A program made the position numbers and the translations under genes. 26,392 nucleotides of DNA from JAPUDQ01 sp049291395 (GTDB lineage Bacteria > Patescibacteriota > Saccharimonadia > Saccharimonadales > Saccharimonadaceae). Positions 20,627 to 26,392 of this stretch are shown piece after piece; the first letter of the stretch is position 1; every line of letters begins with the position of its first letter. The notes under the pieces are model-generated. The model searched no databases, had not been told where the DNA came from, and was given only the letters and a program-made list of their open reading frames with translations. Location: assembly GCA_049291395.1 (NCBI GenBank), contig JBATPJ010000005.1, positions 1 through 26,392 on the forward strand, in the 5' to 3' direction.

Positions 20627-21496
20627 TTACATCGACTTCCCGATGCTGCGTAGTCGCGCCACGCGCTCTTCGATAGGAGGATGCGTGCTAAATGCATTTG
20701 CGAGGCCGCCCTTTAGTGGATTGGCAAAGAAAAGATGCGCTGTCGAAGAGTTTTGGCGTTGCATCGTAGAACCCACTTGACCGATCTTCTCAAGTGCAGT
20801 CGCAAGCCCCTCGGCATCACGCGTCGTCATAGCACCGGTAGCATCAGCCAGATATTCACGCTGTCTTGAGATTGCAGCCTGGACAAGCATAGCGACGATC
20901 GGCGAGATAATCGCAGCGGCGATGCCGAGGATAAGAAAGAGTGGGCTCCGGTCACGATTGTCCGACCCACTGAAAAACGATAGCCTCAGCAGTATATCGG
21001 CGATAAATCCGATAGCGCTCACCATACCAAACACGATCATCATGACACGGATATCATAGTTCTTCACATGGCCCATCTCATGCGCCATGACGGCAGTCAG
21101 CTCGCGGTCCGACATCAGATCAAGGATGCCTGTGGTCGCTGCGACGTAGGCATTCCCGGGATCGCGTCCGGTAGCAAAGGCGTTTGGCGATGGGTCGTCG
21201 ATGACATAGACTTTGGGCATCGGCAGACCATCGGTGATCGAGAGATTCTCAACGATACGGTACAGCCTGGGGTTATCAGCTTTTGTGATCTCATGAGCGC
21301 CGTTGACGGCAAGTGCGAGCCTAGCGGCAGCAAAATACTGGATCAGTGTATAGATTGCCGCTCCGATGAGTGCCCCCCAAAATATCCCGGTGCCATAGTA
21401 GAGTGATGCTACCCAGCCAAGCCCTGCGACAAGTACCACGAAAAAGAGCATGATAAATACCGTATTACGCTTGTTTGAAGCAATCGCACTATACAT
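20627..21496 (-). CDS. htpX: HtpX-like membrane zinc metalloprotease
   Basis: An M48 endopeptidase that degrades misfolded membrane proteins. The zinc motif AHEMGH lies near residue 140, the third ligand is the Glu in REYLADATGA, and two N-terminal hydrophobic helices (about 13-32 and 38-58) plus two later ones place it in the membrane with its active site facing the cytoplasm. Length 289 is typical. The C-terminal STHPPIEERVARL is a family signature. Spacing to lemA is 35 bases, a pairing seen in many bacteria, so the two form a membrane quality-control unit. SD GAGGAG about 10 bases before the ATG. Confidence 0.96.
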   Translation of the reverse strand: MYSAIASNKRNTVFIMLFFVVLVAGLGWVASLYYGTGIFWGALIGAAIYTLIQYFAAARLALAVNGAHEITKADNPRLYRIVENLSITDGLPMPKVYVIDDPSPNAFATGRDPGNAYVAATTGILDLMSDRELTAVMAHEMGHVKNYDIRVMMIVFGMVSAIGFIADILLRLSFFSGSDNRDRSPLFLILGIAAAIISPIVAMLVQAAISRQREYLADATGAMTTRDAEGLATALEKIGQVGSTMQRQNSSTAHLFFANPLKGGLANAFSTHPPIEERVARLRSIGKSM

Positions 21497-21531
21497 TCTT
21501 TAGATCTCCTCGCAGTCGATCGGGGTGTCGG

Positions 21532-22098
21532 TTAGAATTTGACTTGTACTGGCTCGGCGATCGCAGCCGCGTCTTCTACTTCGAAGAACTCACGCTTGAC
21601 GAAGCCAAACATGCCAGCGATGAGGTTGCTTGGGAACTGCTGAATCTTAGTGTTGAGGTCACGGACACCACCGTTGTAGAAACGGCGAGCGGCTTGGATC
21701 TTGTCCTCAGTGTCGACAAGCTCGTTGTTGAGCTGTTGGAAGTTCTCGGTCGCACGAAGTTGTGGGTATGCCTCAGCGACAGCGAAGAGGCTCTTGAGCG
21801 CGCCTTCGAACTGGTTCTCAGCAGCAGCAGTAGCCTTTGGACCTTTAGCGGTTGCATCCATGACAGCAGTACGAGCTTCGGTGACTCTTTCGAAAACTTC
21901 TTTTTCGTGAGTTGCATAGCCTTTGACCGTCTCGACGAGGTTCGGGATCAGATCAGCACGACGCTTCAGCTGTACGGTGATGTCACTCCATGCTTCTTCG
22001 ACACGAACTTTGAGGGTGACAAGGCCGTTATACGTCATCCAAAAAAATACTACTACGAGCGCGAGAAGACCGAGTATGACCAAGAGCGTTATATCCAT
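21532..22098 (-). CDS. lemA: LemA family protein
   Basis: One N-terminal membrane helix (about 4-22, LLVILGLLALVVVFFW), then a long helical-bundle domain with the family signatures NGLVTLKVRVEEAWSDI, LKRRADLIPNLVETVKGY and AYPQLRATENF. LemA proteins are of unclear function and are often paired with HtpX, as here. I choose the ATG at 22098 (MDITLLV): the first in-frame ATG (22131) lies 2 bases after the -10 box and AAGGA abuts the second one, but sits 12 bases from this one. 188 residues, usual size. Confidence 0.95.
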   Translation of the reverse strand: MDITLLVILGLLALVVVFFWMTYNGLVTLKVRVEEAWSDITVQLKRRADLIPNLVETVKGYATHEKEVFERVTEARTAVMDATAKGPKATAAAENQFEGALKSLFAVAEAYPQLRATENFQQLNNELVDTEDKIQAARRFYNGGVRDLNTKIQQFPSNLIAGMFGFVKREFFEVEDAAAIAEPVQVKF

Positions 22099-22133
22099 GT
22101 TGCTAATCATTCCTTGTTTAACCTTATACATCT

Positions 22134-22142
22134 AGTATAGCA
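22134..22142 (-). promoter_or_regulatory. Extended -10 promoter of lemA-htpX-ligA operon
   Basis: TGCTATACT on the - strand. Transcription would start near 22127, giving a leader of about 30 bases. With no internal terminator seen, it could serve lemA through the pyrophosphatase at 16953. Confidence 0.6.
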
Positions 22143-22186
22143 AATTGCCACCCCGAGGGATAGCTGTTTGTAAATATCATCTCACC

Positions 22187-22219
22187 ATAAATAAAAATTG
22201 ACCTCACGGGTCAATTTTT
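22187..22219 (-). terminator. Intrinsic terminator of tRNA-Leu
   Basis: AAAATTGACC pairs with GGTCAATTTT around a 4-5-base loop; T-runs on both strands. It starts directly at the tRNA-Leu CCA end. Confidence 0.8.
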
Positions 22220-22305
22220 GGTGCGCGGGGCGGGACTTGAACCCGCAAGCCTTGTTAGGCAAGAGATTTTAAGTCTCTCGTGTATACCGATTCCACCACC
22301 CGCGC
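22219..22305 (-). tRNA. tRNA-Leu (anticodon UAA)
   Basis: An 87-base class II tRNA on the - strand: acceptor GCGCGGG/CCCGCGC, anticodon arm AGAGA-CTTAAAA-TCTCT (anticodon TAA), a long variable arm (TGCCTAACAAGGCTT), T-arm GCGGG-TTCAAGT-CCCGC, discriminator A and encoded CCA (22219-22221). Confidence 0.96.
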
Positions 22306-22314
22306 ATGTATTAA

Positions 22315-22323
22315 ATTATAGCA
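22315..22323 (-). promoter_or_regulatory. Extended -10 promoter of tRNA-Leu
   Basis: TGCTATAAT on the - strand, 9 bases before the tRNA 5' end. Confidence 0.55.
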
Positions 22324-22387
22324 GGGTTCAAATCCCTTGAGGCTTATGCGATTCACCGCTCAAAATCTGTCGATTTTAAGCGAAAGG

Positions 22388-22458
22388 AGAAACGACAGAG
22401 ACCCTCTAGCCAAACAAAAAGTTTCGTCTTTGTTTGGCCGAGGGTTGTAGTCTGTTTC
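22388..22458. other. Rod-like hairpin between tRNA-Cys and tRNA-Leu
   Basis: A 16-bp stem (ACCCTC plus GCCAAACAAA at 22401-22418 with TTTGTTTGGC plus GAGGGT at 22429-22445, small bulges) around a 10-base loop, extended by flanking pairs GAAA/TTTC and CAGA/TCTG. No U-run follows on either strand, so it is not a classical terminator. It may be a processing site for a tRNA-Cys transcript or a small RNA. Confidence 0.55.
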
Positions 22459-22462
22459 GACG

Positions 22463-22536
22463 TGGAGGCACGTATGGGAGTTGCACCCATCTACGCGGTT
22501 TTGCAGACCGCTGCGTAACTGCTCCGCCAACGCGCC
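22463..22536 (-). tRNA. tRNA-Cys (anticodon GCA)
   Basis: Cloverleaf on the - strand: acceptor GGCGCGT/ACGTGCC (one G-U), anticodon arm GCGGT-CTGCAAA-ACCGC (anticodon GCA), T-arm TGGGT-GCAACTC-CCATA, discriminator T and encoded CCA (22463-22465). The U73 discriminator is typical of cysteine tRNA. A TATACT box lies 10 bases upstream (22546-22551). Confidence 0.94.
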
Positions 22537-22590
22537 ATACAAGATAGTATACCGTACAAAGAGGTCAAGAGGAATTGCCTAAATGTTCAT

Positions 22591-23589
22591 CTACTCAACT
22601 TTGAGGACTTTCAGGAGGGCATCGACCGATTCATCCAGTCGAAACTCAAGTCTGGCATTGCCCCGCTCTTTCTTGGTCGGCGCGCCCAGAGCACTGGCTT
22701 GCTTGATACCAGTTATTAGTGCGAGTGGGCTCCGCGGCTCTACAAGTGTCAGGAGGCCACAATTCGTCTCTGGCAGACCACCGACGTTACTCGCGACGAC
22801 ACGACAGCCGGCGTGCTGCGCCTCGACTGAGAGCATACCGAACGGCTCTGCAAATACCGACGGCATCAGTAATATATCACTACGGGCAAGTAGCTTCGCC
22901 ATATCGGCAACTGATTTTTGAGCTGGGATAAGTTTGGCGTATGGATAGTCTTCGAGCATTCGCGTGATCTCACGACCCACCCCGACATGTTGTCCTGCAG
23001 TCACGATACTGAGCGTGAAGCCATTGTCCTGCATATCTTTCTGATGCATCATTTCGAGGATGGTATAGATACCCTTTTCGGGGTGTAGTCGTCCGGCAAA
23101 TATTATCCGCTTGCGCTTCGTAGGCTTGGTGCGAATGATGCTGCCAAATATCGGATCGGCAAATGGCAACACGACATTGATACGGGCATTTGGTATGTCG
23201 AGATATAGCGCCCATTGCTGTGCACTATAGACACTCGTTGCAATGATATTACTATCAACGATGAAAGACTTGTATCGCTCACGGTCAGATGATTTCGGGA
23301 TGGAGCAATGCAAGATGATCGTTGGCTTATGAAGCGTCGACACGGGATAGGCCTTGTTTACAAATACCACCGTGCCTTGTAAATGGCTGATTTCATTCTC
23401 ATTCGCGAGCGCGACAAATGGTATATCACGAAAGTCCTGCCGCCCATCCTTCGTGCCGTGCCCGATAGTGACGACCTGCGCCGCGATCCCTCGTCGCATC
23501 AGCTCGCGTACGTGACCGGCGGTATACGTCTCAGAGCCGCCCGTACCGCCAAGCATTGCCGCGCCAGGTGGCCATACAAATGAAATCAT
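22591..23589 (-). CDS. Glycosyltransferase family 4 protein
   Basis: 332 residues in a GT-B fold. The N-terminal glycine-rich loop GGTGGSETYTAGHVREL binds the acceptor side. The C-terminal half starts at IIFAGRLHPEKGIYTILE (nucleotide-sugar loop) and has EPFGMLSVEAQHAGCRVVAS, the EX7E retaining motif, then GGLPE. It transfers a sugar from an NDP or UDP donor to an unknown acceptor, probably in envelope glycolipid or capsule synthesis, at the inner face of the membrane. It is a single gene with a consensus promoter, an ~88-base leader and AAAGGA 6 bases before the ATG. Confidence 0.93.
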   Translation of the reverse strand: MISFVWPPGAAMLGGTGGSETYTAGHVRELMRRGIAAQVVTIGHGTKDGRQDFRDIPFVALANENEISHLQGTVVFVNKAYPVSTLHKPTIILHCSIPKSSDRERYKSFIVDSNIIATSVYSAQQWALYLDIPNARINVVLPFADPIFGSIIRTKPTKRKRIIFAGRLHPEKGIYTILEMMHQKDMQDNGFTLSIVTAGQHVGVGREITRMLEDYPYAKLIPAQKSVADMAKLLARSDILLMPSVFAEPFGMLSVEAQHAGCRVVASNVGGLPETNCGLLTLVEPRSPLALITGIKQASALGAPTKKERGNARLEFRLDESVDALLKVLKVE

Positions 23590-23683
23590 AGTAAATCCTT
23601 TACTTTTTAAGATGAAAAGCCAAAGGATAGTAAGAGAGATTTGTGCTAGAAAATAAATACTTAGAACAATTTAGCTATATATA

Positions 23684-23712
23684 ATTATACTCTTGTATAT
23701 GAATTTTGTCAA
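23684..23712 (-). promoter_or_regulatory. Consensus promoter of the glycosyltransferase gene
   Basis: On the - strand, perfect TTGACA (23707-23712), a 17-base spacer and perfect TATAAT (23684-23689): the strongest promoter in the window. The leader to the ATG (about 88 bases) is A/T-rich without a stable fold that I can see. Confidence 0.85.
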
Positions 23713-23774
23713 ATAGAAGCATTATCAGTATGTTCCAGAGATCTCGTAGGATGCGCTTTGCTACCACTACCCCG

Positions 23775-24704
23775 CTAGTCAGATTTCGGATAGTACGCGT
23801 CGATCACGATCTTTTTCTGTTGCATCAGCGTCGCGAAAGCTCCGGGCTGCTGCATCAGTTCTTCCATGTTGCCGGGCACGATCTGCCAGCTGACGCCAAA
23901 TTTGTCTTTGCACCAGCCACATTGTTCGTTTTCGGGACGAGCCGAGAGTTTGCTCCATAGGTCATCGATCTCAGCCTGGTCTTTGCAATTGACCGCCAGC
24001 GAGACACCTTCGGTGAAGACTGCTTGCTGCTCAAATGGGCTGTCCATCGCCGCGAGCCACTGGCCATCAAGCTGCACGTCGCCGTACATCAGAGAGCCAA
24101 CGACCGTGCCGGGGGCACCTTGGCCTTCGGCGTAGCGTTCGAAGTGTCCCTGCTTTGAGTCGTGGAACGTCTCGGCATAGTAGGTCAGTGCCTCTTCGGC
24201 TCGTAGCCCCGTTATGCCCGTAAAGAGGAGTGAAGGTACGATAAACCCATGCTCTACACCTTCAGACGGCGTCAGCATCAGCTGCCATGATACGCCGTAT
24301 TTATCCTTCACCCAGCCATAATGTTCGCTGAAAGGATATGTACCGAGCTCCATCAAGGCCTCCCCGCCGTCCATCAGCTTTGCCCACAGGGCATCGAGCT
24401 CTTGGCGAGAATGTTCACTGCGCGCAGCGTTAAAATACACAAAAAACGACAGCGTGTGATTGGGCGCAAACTCCGCCCCAGCATTGATACCGACAAATCG
24501 GTAGCCACCAAGTGAAAAATCAACCGTCAGTACCTTGCCAGCCAGGCCCTGCTGAAAATCCGCCAGCCCTTCGGCTGCCGACTCCGGGTAGCGACTGGTA
24601 GCATTGATGGTACCGCCCGGAAAGATCGAAGTATACCAGTCGGCGGCTTCCGCGGCCGTTCCGTTGAACCATAGATTCGGGACAATTTTTTGTGCGTCAG
24701 ACAT
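23775..24704 (-). CDS. Double-domain VOC protein, PhnB / 3-demethylubiquinone methyltransferase-like
   Basis: 309 residues made of two repeats of a VOC (glyoxalase/bleomycin-resistance) fold. The first opens with KIVPNLWFNGTAAEAADWYTSIFPGG, the signature of the PF06983-type PhnB-like family, and closes with KDKYGVSWQLMLTP. The second starts near VPSLLFTGITGLRAEEALTYY and closes with KDKFGVSWQIVPG. Family members are usually single (~150), so this is a fused pair. No methyltransferase motif exists despite the family name. Its chemistry is unknown. A Shine-Dalgarno GGAGG lies 12 bases before the ATG, and a TATACT box sits at 24733-24738. Confidence 0.9.
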   Translation of the reverse strand: MSDAQKIVPNLWFNGTAAEAADWYTSIFPGGTINATSRYPESAAEGLADFQQGLAGKVLTVDFSLGGYRFVGINAGAEFAPNHTLSFFVYFNAARSEHSRQELDALWAKLMDGGEALMELGTYPFSEHYGWVKDKYGVSWQLMLTPSEGVEHGFIVPSLLFTGITGLRAEEALTYYAETFHDSKQGHFERYAEGQGAPGTVVGSLMYGDVQLDGQWLAAMDSPFEQQAVFTEGVSLAVNCKDQAEIDDLWSKLSARPENEQCGWCKDKFGVSWQIVPGNMEELMQQPGAFATLMQQKKIVIDAYYPKSD

Positions 24705-24732
24705 AGTACATGAGCCTCCTTAGTGTGTCCCT

Positions 24733-24738
24733 AGTATA
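24733..24738 (-). promoter_or_regulatory. -10 box of the VOC gene
   Basis: TATACT on the - strand, 28 bases before the ATG; no good -35. The rest of 24739-24836 shows nothing that I can support. Confidence 0.4.
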
Positions 24739-24836
24739 CCTTTTTATATCGCGAATTATTTCGAAGCCATATATTTTCAGCACTGACGTCATGATCATCC
24801 CTATGTCGTAGCGGATATGGCGATATGTCTACGACT

Positions 24837-25550
24837 TTATTTTCTTGAAGTGACCTGTACACTGCGTAGCGACGGCACGATTCGGGTGTATTTTTCCCAG
24901 CTAGTCAGTTTGTCGAGATGAGTGATTTTGTCACTACGCGTCACGAGAATAGCATCACAGCCTATATTGTTCGCGAACTCCGCATCGACGAACTGATCAC
25001 CGATAACAACTATCCCGCCCAATACGTCCAGCGTAGCTCCAAACCGCGCTTCGAGAACCTCCCGACAAGGCTTACGATACTCAGCATCATCACCACAAAG
25101 TACGTCATCTATGATGCCGCTCAAACGTGAATTTGCTACTAAATTGCGAGGGCTGCCGTTGCCTCTGTCTTTCCCGTGTGGACGATTTGTCACGATAACC
25201 TGACGCTTACCTGCATGATGCGCACTCACGGTAAGATCAACAGCATCTTCGAACAGATGATGGTCGACGTCTTTAATATATGCGTTATCCAATAAATAAA
25301 ATTGTTTTATGATTTCAGCTAATTCAGCTTCGGTAACCTTTTGTTTCATCTCTCGAAGCACGTCGGCAATCGATTCTTCGATATGCCCATGATGATTATT
25401 GCGCAGTACTGCCTCAGGCGCCTTTGGCCTTCCCAGCGTTACTAGTACTTCATTTAAGCAATCTCGATAGATCCCAAAGCTATCTAGCAACGTGCCATCA
25501 AGATCCCAAACAAGCGTGTGAATATTTGAAGGAATTTTTACCGTTGTCAT
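24837..25550 (-). CDS. HAD-superfamily hydrolase, phosphoglycolate-phosphatase-like
   Basis: 237 residues with all four HAD motifs: I WDLDGTLLDS (nucleophile Asp), II VIVTNRP (Thr), III RKP (Lys, in EYRKPCREVL) and IV IGDQFVDAEFA (acidic pair). A helical cap lies between motif I and motif II (about residues 25-115), as in phosphoglycolate/beta-phosphoglucomutase relatives. The substrate is unknown; a small phosphate ester is likely. The promoter TGCTATACT ends 7 bases before the ATG, so the mRNA is probably leaderless. Confidence 0.9.
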   Translation of the reverse strand: MTTVKIPSNIHTLVWDLDGTLLDSFGIYRDCLNEVLVTLGRPKAPEAVLRNNHHGHIEESIADVLREMKQKVTEAELAEIIKQFYLLDNAYIKDVDHHLFEDAVDLTVSAHHAGKRQVIVTNRPHGKDRGNGSPRNLVANSRLSGIIDDVLCGDDAEYRKPCREVLEARFGATLDVLGGIVVIGDQFVDAEFANNIGCDAILVTRSDKITHLDKLTSWEKYTRIVPSLRSVQVTSRK

Positions 25551-25557
25551 ACAGCCG

Positions 25558-25566
25558 AGTATAGCA
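25558..25566 (-). promoter_or_regulatory. Extended -10 promoter of the HAD gene, leaderless
   Basis: TGCTATACT on the - strand; the ATG (25550) starts 8 bases after the box. Confidence 0.6.
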
Positions 25567-25610
25567 GAGTATATGCATGCATAATGTCATGACTATACAA
25601 TACGGGCGAG

Positions 25611-25895
25611 CTAGTCGTCGTATGCCGCCACGAGCAGTTTTTCGTGATCGTCAAATGGCGTGATGAGTGGATTGCTACTAAAACGTATCAACTTTCCATT
25701 ATCCGCGATGTACGCAATTGATCCCCTCACTATCACCGGATCTTTTGTATCTGCTTTGCGGTATGTTATGACCCAAAATTTCTTTGAATCATATATTTTT
25801 GGCTCAGACGCTACTGTAGCCTCTATGTTGTCGCGCGTCGGTACGAGTTCTCTGGCGCGTGCATCCGCCTGCTCAAATTTTGTGATACTGTACAT
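25611..25895 (-). CDS. Small hypothetical protein
   Basis: 94 residues, soluble, no signal peptide. The middle has two likely beta strands, KKFWVITYRK and PVIVRGSIAYIADNGKLIRF, a strand-turn-strand pattern reminiscent of small PepSY or immunity-type (YrhB-like) proteins, but too short to assign. The start is supported by an extended -10 (TGTTATACT, 25902-25910) ending 6 bases before the ATG. It is a single leaderless gene between the HAD gene and marR. Confidence 0.7.
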   Translation of the reverse strand: MYSITKFEQADARARELVPTRDNIEATVASEPKIYDSKKFWVITYRKADTKDPVIVRGSIAYIADNGKLIRFSSNPLITPFDDHEKLLVAAYDD

Positions 25896-25901
25896 ATAAT
25901 C

Positions 25902-25910
25902 AGTATAACA
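25902..25910 (-). promoter_or_regulatory. Extended -10 promoter of the gene at 25611, leaderless
   Basis: TGTTATACT on the - strand; the ATG (25895) starts 7 bases after the box. Confidence 0.6.
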
Positions 25911-25946
25911 GGGTCGTAAAATGGCTGTCGCATCGATCGAACACCT

Positions 25947-26366
25947 CTACTTCTTGGGTCTTATTATCGCGCCCAGGATTTCTTCCGCTTGCGCCACATC
26001 GCTTGCTGGTAGGTCGATAATTTCGTTCAATTTATCACCGAGAACTATGTTCATGCGGTCAAATGCTTCGCTGCCTGCTGCCGTCATCATGATTACCACG
26101 GTACGTCGATCGACTTCGTCGTATTCTTTCTTGACCCACTGATTGTGCTCAAGTTCTTTGAGGAGGTGCAGCACGCCCGCACTGGTCAACTGGACAAATT
26201 CTGCCACCTGCTTCTGGCTACATGGCTGCATGTACTGCAGGCCGACAAATATCAGGTATTGCCGATACGATATCCCAAAATCACGCTTCAGTACTATATC
26301 CGCCTGTTTGTTGAGGTAGTCGGCAGTTTGGTTGATGCTATAGGCGAGTTTAAGATTTGGATTCAC
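25947..26366 (-). CDS. MarR family transcriptional regulator
   Basis: 139 residues with the MarR layout: N-terminal dimer helices, then a winged helix-turn-helix (SQKQVAEFVQLTSAGVLHLLKELE, about residues 50-75), the wing with DRRTVVIMMT, and a C-terminal dimer helix. MarR proteins repress by binding palindromes and release on small phenolic or oxidative signals. The start is a GTG (26366) set by GGAGG 6 bases before it; the ATG at 26370 is in another frame and stops after 6 codons. No clear target operator was found. Confidence 0.92.
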   Translation of the reverse strand: MNPNLKLAYSINQTADYLNKQADIVLKRDFGISYRQYLIFVGLQYMQPCSQKQVAEFVQLTSAGVLHLLKELEHNQWVKKEYDEVDRRTVVIMMTAAGSEAFDRMNIVLGDKLNEIIDLPASDVAQAEEILGAIIRPKK

Positions 26367-26392
26367 TCATTGCCTCCAGTAGTCGCCTAGCC
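26350..26392 (-). CDS. Possible C-terminus of an upstream gene overlapping marR
   Basis: A frame open from the right window edge encodes RRLLEAMSESKS and stops at 26350, overlapping the marR start by 17 bases. The residues and the overlap are plausible for an operon partner, but 13 codons are too few to be sure. Confidence 0.3.
   Translation of the reverse strand, partial: ARRLLEAMSESKS

Noticed and set aside
22323..22339. GGGTTCAAATCCC resembling a tRNA T-arm on the + strand
   Set aside because: No acceptor, D or anticodon arm around it; it lies in the tRNA-Leu promoter region.

Overview
The window reads as a gene-dense piece of a small-genome bacterium. I would place it in Candidatus Patescibacteria (CPR), most likely Saccharibacteria (TM7). 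That is an inference from gene content and style: compact operons, short ribosomal proteins with odd tails, a MurF-like ligase without its N-terminal domain, Ni-type superoxide dismutase, LemA/HtpX, many lone membrane proteins of unknown function, and no respiratory or biosynthetic gene in view. UGA is used as an ordinary stop (for example in sodN), so the code looks standard and Gracilibacteria-type recoding is not seen.

Layout. 1-1260: the 3' part of a large serine recombinase on the + strand (open at the left edge), tRNA-Gln(CUG), and a fragment resembling tRNA-Gln. 1292-2454: sodN (Ni superoxide dismutase) and, overlapping it by 4 bp, its maturation protease sodX, here fused to a four-helix membrane domain. 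2845-7885: a translation/RNA block, all on the - strand: trmD, khpA, rpsP, an unknown gene, rnc, a NUDIX hydrolase, nusB and rpmF. One small + strand ORF lies between trmD and khpA. 8029-13571: a + strand lipoprotein that ends 8 bp from the end of leuS, then leuS, a membrane-anchored secreted protein, a MurF-like ligase and tRNA-Ala. 13610-14650: a structured non-coding region, an RRM RNA-binding protein and a thioredoxin-like protein. 14654-17504: a seven-helix membrane protein, a DUF1653 protein, a MazG-like protein, an alpha/beta hydrolase and a RdgB/HAM1-like pyrophosphatase. 17501-22131: ligA, a basic-tailed polytopic membrane protein, htpX and lemA, which with the pyrophosphatase form a tight - strand operon. 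22219-22536: tRNA-Leu and tRNA-Cys around a rod-like hairpin. 22591-26392: a GT4 glycosyltransferase, a double VOC protein, a HAD phosphatase, a small unknown protein and a MarR regulator.

Three themes stand out. First, degenerate tandem heptanucleotide repeats sit against the stop codons of trmD, rnc and the unknown gene at 5239, and heptamer tracts also interrupt leuS in frame. Second, many promoters have the -10 box only 2-9 bases before the start codon, often as an extended TGnTATAmT, which implies widespread leaderless mRNAs and corrects several start codons (leuS, the MurF-like gene, the thioredoxin-like gene). Third, the sodN-sodX pair carries a membrane-domain fusion that could tether superoxide detoxification to the membrane. 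All family calls were made by eye from motifs; no database search was run.
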